DNA of 64,000 bases. It comes from Comamonadaceae bacterium. Its GTDB lineage: Bacteria; Pseudomonadota; Gammaproteobacteria; Burkholderiales; Burkholderiaceae_C. Positions 7,667-15,872 of the stretch are shown here, piece after piece. A program made the position numbers and the translations under genes. The stretch is taken from assembly GCA_947375135.1 (NCBI GenBank), contig CANCER010000012.1, forward strand, positions 1 to 64,000, given 5' to 3'. Positions within the stretch are counted from its first letter, which is position 1, and each line of letters starts with the position of its first letter. A model generated the notes under the pieces. The model ran no database searches and was not told the origin of the DNA. It was given only the letters and a program-made list of their open reading frames with translations.

Positions 7667-8482
7667 ATGACCCTCGAACCACAATTGATTCTTGAATTGG
7701 CCGTGCTCGGCCTGTGCACGGGCTATGTGGCCGGGTTGCTTGGAATCGGTGGCGGCATGTTGTTGGGGCCTTTTCTCACCATCATCCTTTCCGCGCGCGG
7801 TATGCCTGCGGATATGGCCGTGAAGATGGCGATTGCCACTTCCATGGGAACGATTATTTTTACGTCGATCTCCAGCGTCCGGGCGCACCACAAGCGCGGC
7901 GCGGTCAAATGGGAGATCGTCAAAGGATTGGCGCCGGGCATCGTGCTGGGCAGCATGGTGGGAAGCATCGGCGTCTTCGCCGTTCTCAAGGGCACCACGC
8001 TGGCACTGATTTTTGCGGGATTTATCGGTTTTTCCGCAACACAGATGTTTCTGGGCAAGAAGCCCAAGGCAGGCCGCGAGATGCCGGGTTTTGCAGGCCA
8101 ACTGGGCGTCGGCACGTTGATCGGTTTGGTTTCCGGTCTGGTGGGGGCCGGTGGCGGTTTTATCAGCGTGCCTTTTATGGTGGCGCACAACGTTCTCATC
8201 ATCAACGCGGTAGCCACCAGTGCGGCTCTGGGCTTTCCGATTGCGCTGGCCAATGCGGCGGGCTATGTGCTCAGTGGTCAGGGCGCGGCAGGGTTACCGG
8301 CTTGGTCCGTCGGCTACATCTGGCTGCCGGCACTGCTGGTGGTGGCAAGTTGCAGCGTGCTCACCGCGCCGCTAGGTGCCAGGATGGCGCACAGCCTTCC
8401 GGTGGCACAACTCAAGCGCGTGTTCGCTGGCGTGTTGTATGTGCTGGCTGCTTACATGCTGTGGAAGGGCCTGCACGGCTAG
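7667..8482 (+). CDS. TSUP-family transporter (TauE/SafE sulfite exporter family)
   Basis: A 271-residue inner-membrane protein with seven to eight hydrophobic segments and the two related halves typical of TSUP proteins: GLLGIGGGMLLGPFL near residue 25 and GLVSGLVGAGGGFISVPFM near residue 150. The family moves small organic sulfur compounds, sulfite or related anions across the membrane; the substrate here cannot be read from the sequence. It follows 6S RNA, where many proteobacteria have a 5-formyl-THF cyclo-ligase gene, and converges with the pfkB-type gene. Confidence 0.85.
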   Translation: MTLEPQLILELAVLGLCTGYVAGLLGIGGGMLLGPFLTIILSARGMPADMAVKMAIATSMGTIIFTSISSVRAHHKRGAVKWEIVKGLAPGIVLGSMVGSIGVFAVLKGTTLALIFAGFIGFSATQMFLGKKPKAGREMPGFAGQLGVGTLIGLVSGLVGAGGGFISVPFMVAHNVLIINAVATSAALGFPIALANAAGYVLSGQGAAGLPAWSVGYIWLPALLVVASCSVLTAPLGARMAHSLPVAQLKRVFAGVLYVLAAYMLWKGLHG

Positions 8483-8509
8483 CCCGACCCGACTGCCAAT
8501 CGGTGCCGC

Positions 8510-9472
8510 TCAAACCGGAAGCTCCAAATCAGGAAATTCCTGCAGGCACTGCACTCGTTGGAGTAGTTCCAGTACCTGCGGCATATCACCCAAACCACTG
8601 CCGGTGCTGACCAGCGTTGCCGTTGCGCAGGCAACCCCTTTGGCGAAGGCCTGCACGGGAGTTTCCCCCTGCGACAAGGCCCACACCATGCCAGCCACAA
8701 AGCTGTCACCCGCGCCCACGGCACTGTGCACCACCACAGGCAGGGGCGGTGCATACCAAGTGCCTTGCGCACAAGCCATCAAAGCCCCCATCTCCCCCAG
8801 TGAGACCGCTACGATATGGGCCGCACCGCATTGAAGCAGGGCCAAGGCAGCGTCACGCACGGCATACAAACTCGCCAAGGGTTTGCCACTGAGATCGCGC
8901 AACTCGTGCAAACTGGGCTTGACCAAATACACACCTTGCGTGAGTGCGTCCGCCAAGGGTTCGCCGGAAGTGTCAACGACCAACATGCCTTCAGAGGCCT
9001 GCACCACGCGCGCCACACGTGCAAAGAAATCCACCGGCACACCGGGCGGCAGACTACCGCTGGCCACCACCAGCGACTGCGGCTTGCACAGCCGCCCGAT
9101 TTCCACCAAGGCGCTTTCCCACTCCGCAGTGGAGATATCCGGCCCCGGCAATACAAAACGGTACTCATGGCCGGTGCTTTGCTCCAGCACCGTGAAGCTC
9201 TCCCGCGGGAAACCGGCAATCGGATGCGGATGGCAGGACACACCCTCCTGCTGCAAGAGTGAATACATCATGCGACCGGTGCCGTGGCCGGCGGTATAGA
9301 AGGCCAAGGCGTCAACGCCCAGATGGTGCAGTTCACGCGCCACGTTCACCCCGCCGCCGCCCGCGCGGCGCTGCATGGACTCGCAACGCAGCTTGCTGGT
9401 GTGGCGCACCTCATCCACCGCTGTGGATACGTCCAATGCGGGATTCATGGTGATAGTCAGTACAGGGGTCAT
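8510..9472 (-). CDS. pfkB: PfkB-family 6-phosphofructokinase (Pfk-2 type)
   Basis: A 320-residue ribokinase-superfamily sugar kinase expected to phosphorylate fructose 6-phosphate, or a related sugar phosphate, with ATP. The N-terminal TITMNPALD, the GGGGVNVARELHHLG glycine-rich motif, SGSLPPGV and the C-terminal catalytic GAGDSFVAG are all present. KLRC, HEYRFVLPG and KPSLHELRDLSG resemble the corresponding parts of E. coli PfkB, which favours Pfk-2 over 1-phosphofructokinase or tagatose kinases, though FruK remains possible. It is transcribed away from the pha genes; a terminator at 9499-9537 separates them. Confidence 0.82.
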   Translation of the reverse strand: MTPVLTITMNPALDVSTAVDEVRHTSKLRCESMQRRAGGGGVNVARELHHLGVDALAFYTAGHGTGRMMYSLLQQEGVSCHPHPIAGFPRESFTVLEQSTGHEYRFVLPGPDISTAEWESALVEIGRLCKPQSLVVASGSLPPGVPVDFFARVARVVQASEGMLVVDTSGEPLADALTQGVYLVKPSLHELRDLSGKPLASLYAVRDAALALLQCGAAHIVAVSLGEMGALMACAQGTWYAPPLPVVVHSAVGAGDSFVAGMVWALSQGETPVQAFAKGVACATATLVSTGSGLGDMPQVLELLQRVQCLQEFPDLELPV

Positions 9473-9498
9473 GGGAAAAAGGTTATCACACCGCCATG

Positions 9499-9537
9499 AA
9501 AAAAACCCTGCAGCCGATCAAACGATTGCAGGGTTTT
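9499..9537 (-). terminator. Intrinsic terminator after phaB
   Basis: AAAACCCTGCA (9502-9512) and its reverse complement (9527-9537) form an 11-pair stem with a 14-base loop. Read on the minus strand it ends in seven T residues (9505-9499). It would end the phaC-phaB transcript before the pfkB-type gene. Confidence 0.8.
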
Positions 9538-9571
9538 GGCAGCACAACAGCAGCATGTGCTGCTGCGGGAA

Positions 9572-10309
9572 TTAACCCATGTGCAAGCCGCCGTTGACCG
9601 AGAAATCGGCACCGGTGGAGTAGCTGCCTTCATCAGACGCCAACCACGCGATGATGGAAGCAATTTCGCTCGGCTCGCCCAGGCGTTTCACAGGCACAGT
9701 AGCAACGATCTTGGCCAGCACATCTTCACGAATGGCCTTGACCATGTCGGTACCGATGTAACCGGGGCTCACGGTATTCACCGTCACGCCCTTGTTGGCC
9801 AGCTCTTGCGCCAAAGCCATGGTGAAACCGTGCATGCCGGCCTTGGCAGCCGAGTAGTTGGTTTGACCGGCCTGGCCCTTGGCGCCGTTGACGGAGGAGA
9901 TGTTGATGATGCGGCCCCAGCCCTTTTCAACCATATCACCCACCACTTGTTTGGTGACGTTGAACATGGAGTTCAGATTAGTTTCGATCACTGCGTCCCA
10001 GTCTTCACGCGTCATTTTGATGAACATGCGGTCACGGGTGATACCGGCGTTGTTCACCAGGATGTCGATGGTGCCGTGCTCAGCCTTGGTCTTGTTGAAG
10101 GCTTCGACAGTGGAATCCCAATCACCGACGTTACCGGCAGACGCGTAAAAGGTGTAGCCCAACGCTGCCTGCTCTGCAATCCACTTGGCGTGGTCGCGCG
10201 TAGGGCCGCATCCTGCGATGACCTTGAAGCCCTCTTTATGCAGGCGCTGGCAAATGGCGGTACCGATTCCACCCATGCCACCAGTGACGTACGCTACTTT
10301 CTGACTCAT
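9572..10309 (-). CDS. phaB: Acetoacetyl-CoA reductase PhaB
   Basis: A 245-residue short-chain dehydrogenase that makes (R)-3-hydroxybutyryl-CoA from acetoacetyl-CoA with NADPH, the monomer for PHB. The Rossmann motif VTGGMGGIGTAIC is at residues 8-20, NNAG is near 88, the catalytic Ser lies in ISSVNG, and the YxxxK motif is YSAAK. The ending GADFSVNGGLHMG is typical of PhaB. A strong ribosome-binding site (AAGGAG) precedes the ATG. It follows phaC by about 100 bases; the usual third gene, the phaA thiolase, is not in this cluster. Confidence 0.95.
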   Translation of the reverse strand: MSQKVAYVTGGMGGIGTAICQRLHKEGFKVIAGCGPTRDHAKWIAEQAALGYTFYASAGNVGDWDSTVEAFNKTKAEHGTIDILVNNAGITRDRMFIKMTREDWDAVIETNLNSMFNVTKQVVGDMVEKGWGRIINISSVNGAKGQAGQTNYSAAKAGMHGFTMALAQELANKGVTVNTVSPGYIGTDMVKAIREDVLAKIVATVPVKRLGEPSEIASIIAWLASDEGSYSTGADFSVNGGLHMG

Positions 10310-10412
10310 GACTATCTCCTTTTTGATATGAACTGAAACACACTGACAAATTAAAAACGGAGGCTCAACGCGCAGGGCTAAGCCGCCACACGCATCAACC
10401 CCGGGGTGACCA

Positions 10413-12137
10413 TCAGGCCTTGGCCTTCACATAGCTGCCCGGCGCGGGCATCAGCGCCTTGTACTTGCCCTTGCCATAGGTCTTGGGCGCTGCGATCTGC
10501 TTGCCCGCATGGCCCTTGAGCCAGGTGGACCAGTCAGTCCACCAGCTGCCTGCATGCTCCTGGGCACCTTCGATCCAGGCCTCTGCCGTCTTGGGCAACT
10601 TGCCATCGGCACGGATCCAGTGGCTGCGCTTGTTCTTGGCGGGCGGGTTGATCACACCGGCGATGTGACCGGAGGCGCCCATGACAAAGCGCTTCTTGCC
10701 CGGCAGTACCTGGGTCGAGGCGTAGGCGCCGCCGATCGGCACGATATGGTCTTCGCGCGAGCCGTAGATGTAAAACGGCATATCGACCTTGCCCATGTCG
10801 ATCTTCTCGCCGCAGACCGTGACCTTGCCCGGCTTGATGAGGTTGTTTTCCAGGTACGTGTTGCGCAGGTACCAGGCGTAAAACGGGCCGGGAAGGTTGG
10901 TGCTGTCGGAGTTCCAGTACAACAGGTCAAACGGAGGCGGTGTCTCACCCTTGAGGTAGTTGCCCACCACATAGTTCCAGACCAGATCATTGGGACGCAG
11001 GAAACTGAAGGTGCTGGCCAGATCGCCGCCCTTCATCAGACCGCCCTTGCCCAGCTCGGCCTCGCGGTATTTGACGAAGGACTCGTCAATGAACACATCC
11101 AGAATGCCGGTATCCGTGAAATCCAGCAGCGTGGTGAGCAGTGTGGCACTGGCCACGGGCTTTTCACCGCGTGCCGCCAGCACGGCCAGTGCGGTGCTCA
11201 GCATGGTGCCGCCTACGCAAAAACCCAGGGCATTGATGGTTTCGGCGCCGGTGATCTCTTGCGTGACGTTGATGGCCTTGATGACTGCGTTCTCGATGTA
11301 ATCGTCCCAGGTCTTGTTTCCCAGGGATGCATCGGGATTGCGCCAGCTCACGACAAAGGTGCGGTGTCCTTCAGCCACTGCATAGCGGATCACCGAGTTT
11401 TCGGGCTGCAAATCGAGGATGTAGAACTTGTTGATACAAGGCGGCACCAGCAGGAAGGGCTTTTCATAGACCTTGGCGGTGAGCGGCTTGTACTCGATCA
11501 GCTGGAACAGTTCGCACTCGAACACCACAGCGCCTTCGGTGGTGGCGACGTTCTTGCCGACTTCAAACAGGCTCTCGTCCGTCATGGACACATGGCCTTG
11601 CTGGATGTCGTGCACCAGGTTCTTCACGCCCTTGGCGATGCTCTCGCCCTTGGTCTCGATGGCTTTTTTCTGAGCCTCGGCATTGAAGGCCAGGAAGTTG
11701 CTGGGCGCCGCAGCGGCAACCCATTGTTCGACGGCAAAACGAATACGGTTGCGCGTTTTTTCATCGGCATCCACGGCTTCGGCAAGGCCCATCAGAGTCC
11801 GGGAATTCAGCATGTAGACGGCCGCAGCATATGCGGCCATGGGGTTCTCGTTCCAGGACGCATCGGCAAAGCGGCGATCCCCCGCCACCTTGGGTGCTTT
11901 AAAGCCCTCGGCAAACAGACCCATCGCGTCTTTGGAATACTGCTGCTGCAACTCCTGAAGCTTCTCAGGCGCAAAATGCAGTTCAGGGGCTTTGGCTGGC
12001 ATGCCAGGCACGCCAACACCGGCGGTACTGACATCCATGGTTTTGAATGCATTGAGCGCTTTGGACCAGCCCTCAGTCATGGACTGCTGAAACTCTTGGG
12101 CCGCTTGGCGCCAGAAATCAGGGGAATTTTGGGTCAC
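10413..12137 (-). CDS. phaC: Class I poly(3-hydroxyalkanoate) synthase PhaC
   Basis: A 574-residue PHA synthase that polymerises (R)-3-hydroxyacyl-CoA on granule surfaces. The lipase-like box GFCVGG places the catalytic Cys at residue 307. The catalytic Asp lies in YGSREDHIVP and the His in GASGHIAGVINP, so the triad is intact. Length and the N-terminal FWRQAAQEFQQSMTEGW match class I enzymes that work without PhaE or PhaR. The start is a GTG at 12137 with a good AAAAGGTGA Shine-Dalgarno. phaB follows in the same direction. Confidence 0.96.
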   Translation of the reverse strand: MTQNSPDFWRQAAQEFQQSMTEGWSKALNAFKTMDVSTAGVGVPGMPAKAPELHFAPEKLQELQQQYSKDAMGLFAEGFKAPKVAGDRRFADASWNENPMAAYAAAVYMLNSRTLMGLAEAVDADEKTRNRIRFAVEQWVAAAAPSNFLAFNAEAQKKAIETKGESIAKGVKNLVHDIQQGHVSMTDESLFEVGKNVATTEGAVVFECELFQLIEYKPLTAKVYEKPFLLVPPCINKFYILDLQPENSVIRYAVAEGHRTFVVSWRNPDASLGNKTWDDYIENAVIKAINVTQEITGAETINALGFCVGGTMLSTALAVLAARGEKPVASATLLTTLLDFTDTGILDVFIDESFVKYREAELGKGGLMKGGDLASTFSFLRPNDLVWNYVVGNYLKGETPPPFDLLYWNSDSTNLPGPFYAWYLRNTYLENNLIKPGKVTVCGEKIDMGKVDMPFYIYGSREDHIVPIGGAYASTQVLPGKKRFVMGASGHIAGVINPPAKNKRSHWIRADGKLPKTAEAWIEGAQEHAGSWWTDWSTWLKGHAGKQIAAPKTYGKGKYKALMPAPGSYVKAKA

Positions 12138-12225
12138 AGTGTCACCTTTTAATGGGTCTCAGTTGGACCGCTAGTATCTCAGCTTGTAGTCTCCTTTTTC
12201 CTTACAAAAAATATTTGAAACTGCT

Positions 12226-12537
12226 ATGTATATTGTTCCGATTGCCTGGATTTACGTGGCCCTGATGATGAGCGTGGCAGAGGCTACTGCCACCAATGGC
12301 ACGGTTATGGGCGCCGTATTCACCTTCATCCTGTATGGCCTGTTACCAGTGGGGCTCGTGCTGTACATCATGGGCACCCCCGGTCGCAAACGCGCTTTGC
12401 ACGCCCGCCAGGCTGAGGAGCGCCTGGCCTACGAAGCGTTGCAGGCAGCGCGATCTGCTCCTGCGTCAGGCGCTGCGCCAGATGCAGGCGGCCATACGCC
12501 CGCTGATGCCGTCGCGCCGGTACGAAAAGAAGCGTGA
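12226..12537 (+). CDS. Small membrane protein of unknown function
   Basis: A 103-residue protein with two hydrophobic helices (about residues 2-19 and 27-48), followed by a charged helix (RKRALHARQAEERLAYEAL) and a disordered Ala/Pro-rich tail. It is divergent from phaC, from which it is separated by 88 bases. Its last 72 bases overlap the end of pgeF on the other strand, so its C-terminal tail is constrained by an antisense gene. I do not recognise a characterised family. The coding call rests on membrane topology and position; a shorter real product is possible. Confidence 0.6.
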   Translation: MYIVPIAWIYVALMMSVAEATATNGTVMGAVFTFILYGLLPVGLVLYIMGTPGRKRALHARQAEERLAYEALQAARSAPASGAAPDAGGHTPADAVAPVRKEA

Positions 12538-13248
12538 AGCGTTGCCTGCGGTGCACCAGGCGTCGCCGCCGTCGTTTCCGAACGTTCGTGCTATTCCCAG
12601 AGCGGCAAGCCTGTGACGCGCCAGAGCGGGCAAGTCCGCCCACCATTTCCCCGGTGCGCCTGGCCTGAAACACGCCGCAGCTGACGGCGAGCCGGCAACA
12701 AATGTGGCGCGTACGGCATCACCCACCTCAAAGGCTTTCGGTCCTATACAAGGGCCCAGCCAGGCCATCAGGCTGGCAGGAGCCATCGGGTCCGCCGCGT
12801 TGGCAAAGGAGGCGACTGCGGTTTCCAGAACCCCCTTGCCCTGCACACCCAAAAGACCACGCCAGCCCGCATGGGCGGCTGCCACCTGGCGGCCTTGCGC
12901 ATCGCACAGCAAGACCGGCAGACAATCGGCCACCATCACGCAGCACGCCAGCCCGGCCCGGGCGGTGAAGGCGCCATCCGCAGCCATGCCGTCGGGCGTG
13001 CCCGGATCCAGCTCCAATATGTCCGTACCATGCACTTGGTCCATAAACACCGGACGGACGCCGATGTGTGACTGCAAGCGGTTCCGGTTGCCAAGCACAT
13101 GCTGCGGCACGTCTCCCACATGCAGACCCAGATTGAAGCCGGCATAGGCTCCAACAGAGTGTCCGCCGGCGCGGGTGCTGCAACAGGCGCGCACAGAAGC
13201 CGGCGCGGGCCAGTCGGGCACTATCCATTCAAAATTGTGGGCTTGCAT
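12466..13248 (-). CDS. pgeF: Laccase-domain protein, purine nucleoside phosphorylase / peptidoglycan editing factor (PgeF/YfiH)
   Basis: A protein of about 260 residues of the DUF152/YfiH family. Members have been linked to purine nucleoside phosphorolysis and, in E. coli, to removal of misincorporated serine from cell-wall peptides. The metal-site signature is present: QVHGTDI, VADCLPVLL and AAHAGWRGL, with the ending RFFSYRRDGISGRMAACIW. I use the ATG at 13248 (MQAHNFEWIVPDW); another at 13260 is equally open and neither has a clear ribosome-binding site. The tail overlaps the small membrane protein gene. Confidence 0.86.
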   Translation of the reverse strand: MQAHNFEWIVPDWPAPASVRACCSTRAGGHSVGAYAGFNLGLHVGDVPQHVLGNRNRLQSHIGVRPVFMDQVHGTDILELDPGTPDGMAADGAFTARAGLACCVMVADCLPVLLCDAQGRQVAAAHAGWRGLLGVQGKGVLETAVASFANAADPMAPASLMAWLGPCIGPKAFEVGDAVRATFVAGSPSAAACFRPGAPGKWWADLPALARHRLAALGIARTFGNDGGDAWCTAGNASRFFSYRRDGISGRMAACIWRSA

Positions 13249-13294
13249 ATGCCAAAGCATAATCGCCGGAGCAACCACATTACACGGAGCCCCC

Positions 13295-13597
13295 ATGATT
13301 CTCGAATTGGCAGACATTCGCATTCACCCCGGTCAAAACGCCGCCTTTGACGCAGCCATCGTGCAGGGCGTGCGCGACGTCATCTCCCACAGCAAGGGGT
13401 TTCAGGGTTTCACAATCAACCAGGGCATAGAAAACCCCCAGCGGTATGTGCTGCAGATTTTCTGGGCGACGCTGGAAAACCACACTGTGGACTTCCGCGA
13501 GTCCGAGGCATTTAAGCAATGGCGCGCGATCGTAGGGCCCTTTTTCGCTGCTGCGCCGGTGGTAGAGCACTTTGAATTGCTGGCCAAGTCGGATTGA
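13295..13597 (+). CDS. Antibiotic biosynthesis monooxygenase (ABM) domain protein
   Basis: A 100-residue single-domain protein of the ABM ferredoxin-like fold: MILELADIRIHPGQNAAFDA, then VLQIFWATLENHTVDFRES and a C-terminal AAPVVEHFELL strand. Such dimeric proteins act as cofactor-independent oxygenases or quinone/heme-related enzymes; the substrate here is unknown. The ATG at 13295 follows a GGAG 5 bases upstream and gives the usual family length. It diverges from pgeF across only about 35-45 bases, so the two promoters must overlap or lie inside coding sequence. Confidence 0.82.
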   Translation: MILELADIRIHPGQNAAFDAAIVQGVRDVISHSKGFQGFTINQGIENPQRYVLQIFWATLENHTVDFRESEAFKQWRAIVGPFFAAAPVVEHFELLAKSD

Positions 13598-13797
13598 ACG
13601 GCGATACCGAACCAGGCCCAACAACGCGCATACCTTTTGTGTACCCCCTGCGGTAACTTGCGTGCCCGTGCATGGCAGTAGCCAGCTGTTTACGGCACAT
13701 CGCATTCATGGAGCAAGCTCAGATTGCGCTGGACGTGAATAGCCAAAGTCGGCAACAAGGCGCGTGCGCACCGTCTGAACAATCCCACGAGTAACTG

Positions 13798-14340
13798 ATG
13801 CAAAGACCTCCCATCAAACATTGCAGACAATGCGGCACGGCCGTGGTGTACCGCGTGCCCGACGACGGCGACACCAAAGAACGCGCCGTCTGTCCTGCGT
13901 GCAACACCATCCATTACGAAAACCCGCTGACCGTGGTGGGTACGCTACCGGTTTGGGGCGACAGGGTGCTGCTGTGCAAGCGCAACATCGAGCCCCGCTG
14001 GGGCTTGTGGACCTTGCCGGCAGGCTTTATGGAACTGAACGAAACCACAACCGAGGGTGCGGCCCGCGAAACGGTGGAAGAAGCCGGCGCGCAGTTTGAA
14101 ATGCAGGAGCTGTTTACGCTGGTCAATGTGTCACGCGTTGGTCAGGTGCACCTCTTTTACCGCGCGCAATTGACCAGTGACCAGTTTGATCCCGGCCACG
14201 AAACGATCGAAGCGCGGTTGTTCCTGGAGAGCGAGATTCCCTGGGACGAGATAGCCTTTCACACCACGCGTGAAACGCTGGAGTGCTTTTTTGCGGACCG
14301 CAGCAAAGGCCGCTTCACCATGCACCACATCGACGTCTGA
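13798..14340 (+). CDS. NUDIX hydrolase with N-terminal zinc ribbon
   Basis: A 180-residue protein. A zinc ribbon is at residues 9-36 (CRQCG and CPAC pairs), then a NUDIX fold with the full box G-x5-E-x7-REUxEExGU in GFMELNETTTEGAARETVEEAG. It should hydrolyse a nucleoside diphosphate linked to another group; the arrangement resembles NudC-like or ADP-ribose type hydrolases, but the substrate is not determined. The 200 bases upstream of it hold no gene that I can support. The DnaQ/GIY-YIG gene follows five bases after the stop, so they are probably cotranscribed. Confidence 0.87.
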   Translation: MQRPPIKHCRQCGTAVVYRVPDDGDTKERAVCPACNTIHYENPLTVVGTLPVWGDRVLLCKRNIEPRWGLWTLPAGFMELNETTTEGAARETVEEAGAQFEMQELFTLVNVSRVGQVHLFYRAQLTSDQFDPGHETIEARLFLESEIPWDEIAFHTTRETLECFFADRSKGRFTMHHIDV

Positions 14341-14345
14341 TTACC

Positions 14346-15767
14346 ATGCTGCCCTGCTACGTGATGCTGGATCTGGAGACCACCGGCGGGAATGCAGTGC
14401 ATGACCGCATTACCGAGATTGCGGCGGTGCGCATGGAAAACGGCGTGGAGACGGCGCGCTGGAGCACTTTGGTGAACCCGGGCGTGCGCATTCCCCCGTT
14501 TATCCAGGCACTCACCGGCATCAGCGACGCCATGGTTGCAGATGCGCCTGCCTTTGACGAAGTTGCCCGCACCCTGCTGGAGATCCTGGACGGCGCGGTG
14601 TTCGTGGCCCACAACGTGCGCTTTGACCATGGCTTTGTACTGAACGAACTGGCGCGCATGGACATCGCGCTCAAGGTAAAGACCCTGTGTACGGTACGCC
14701 TGTCGCGCAAGCTCTACCCCCAACACAAGGGCCACGGGCTCGATGCCATTCTGCAGCGCCACGGCCTGCACACCCTGGCACGTCACCGCGCCATGGGAGA
14801 TGTGGACGTGGTCTTGCAATGGCTGAAAATTGCCACTGCCGAGCTGGGCGAAGCCTCTGTGCAGCGCACAGCACTGGAATTGCTTCAGGGCAGTGCCAGC
14901 GTGCCGCCCCAACTGGAAACCACAATTTCCGATATTCCGGATAGCCCAGGGGTCTACATTTTTTACGGTGAAGGCCCGCTGCCTCTCTATATCGGCAAGA
15001 GCGTGACGATGCGCACGCGCGTCATGTCCCACTTTCAGTCCGCAGCCAAGGTGGCGCGCGAGATGCGCATGTTCATCGAAATCCGGCGCGTGGAGTGGAT
15101 GGAAACAGCCGGAGAACTGGGTGCCCTGCTGCTGGAGTCACGCCTGGTCAAGGAAAGGCAGCCGGTTTACAACCGCCAGTTGCGTCGCGAAAAGGCCTTG
15201 TGCTCCTGGCAACTGTACGATGACCCACAAGCCAACCCACTGGTCAAGCTGGTGCAGTTGGACGACTTGGTGCCGGGACACTGGGGCCAGTTGTATGGAA
15301 CTTACCGTTCCAAACGCCAGGCCACGGACGCCTTGCGCGCTCTGGCCGATGCCCACGGCCTGTGTCCACGGGCGCTGGGTCTGGAATCGGGCAAAGGCCC
15401 CTGCTTTGCCTGTCAAACAGGACGATGCAAGGGCGTATGTGCCGGACGGGAACCACTGGCGCTGCACCGTATACGCACGCAGATGGCGCTGGCACAACAA
15501 CGCCTGCAGGCTTGGCCGCACCCGGGGCGCGTGGCCATCCGCGAGTACCAAGTGCAAAGCGGACGCACAGATATCCATGTGTTCGATCAGTGGTGCCATA
15601 TTGCGACGGTGAATGACCCCGCTGAACTGGACGCGCTGACATACACACGCCAGCCCCTTGCCTTTGACCTGGACACCTACCGGTTGCTGCAGAAGCGATT
15701 GGGGCACGCCATGTCGCAAGATCCGGCAGTCTTCCGGTTGACCGCAGCAAACGGACAACCCGCGTAG
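14346..15767 (+). CDS. DnaQ-type 3'-5' exonuclease fused to a GIY-YIG (UvrC/Cho-like) nuclease
   Basis: A 473-residue two-nuclease protein. Residues 1-170 are a DEDDh exonuclease like the proofreading subunit of DNA polymerase III (MLDLETTGG, then AHNVRFDHGFV, then HRAMGDVDVV). Residues about 200-290 are a GIY-YIG domain (DSPGVYIFYGEGPLPLYIGKS, later LLLESRLVKERQPVYNRQLR), as in UvrC and Cho. A Cys cluster near residue 360 (CFACQTGRCKGVCAGR) resembles that of Cho-like proteins. Such fusions exist in several bacteria and probably act in excision repair. The ATG at 14346 begins the exonuclease domain exactly. Confidence 0.88.
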   Translation: MLPCYVMLDLETTGGNAVHDRITEIAAVRMENGVETARWSTLVNPGVRIPPFIQALTGISDAMVADAPAFDEVARTLLEILDGAVFVAHNVRFDHGFVLNELARMDIALKVKTLCTVRLSRKLYPQHKGHGLDAILQRHGLHTLARHRAMGDVDVVLQWLKIATAELGEASVQRTALELLQGSASVPPQLETTISDIPDSPGVYIFYGEGPLPLYIGKSVTMRTRVMSHFQSAAKVAREMRMFIEIRRVEWMETAGELGALLLESRLVKERQPVYNRQLRREKALCSWQLYDDPQANPLVKLVQLDDLVPGHWGQLYGTYRSKRQATDALRALADAHGLCPRALGLESGKGPCFACQTGRCKGVCAGREPLALHRIRTQMALAQQRLQAWPHPGRVAIREYQVQSGRTDIHVFDQWCHIATVNDPAELDALTYTRQPLAFDLDTYRLLQKRLGHAMSQDPAVFRLTAANGQPA

Positions 15768-15872
15768 TCCGGGCGCTGTACGCAAGCGGAACGAATAGAC
15801 GGCTGCGGTGTGATGTGCCCTGTTTTCCGCGACACCGTTGCAAGGCAACGCAGCTCGAAAACCCGGGAGCCC

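Noticed and set aside
10509..12152. A 547-codon plus-strand frame
   Set aside because: It lies opposite phaC, whose catalytic triad and family motifs are clear; the antisense frame has none.
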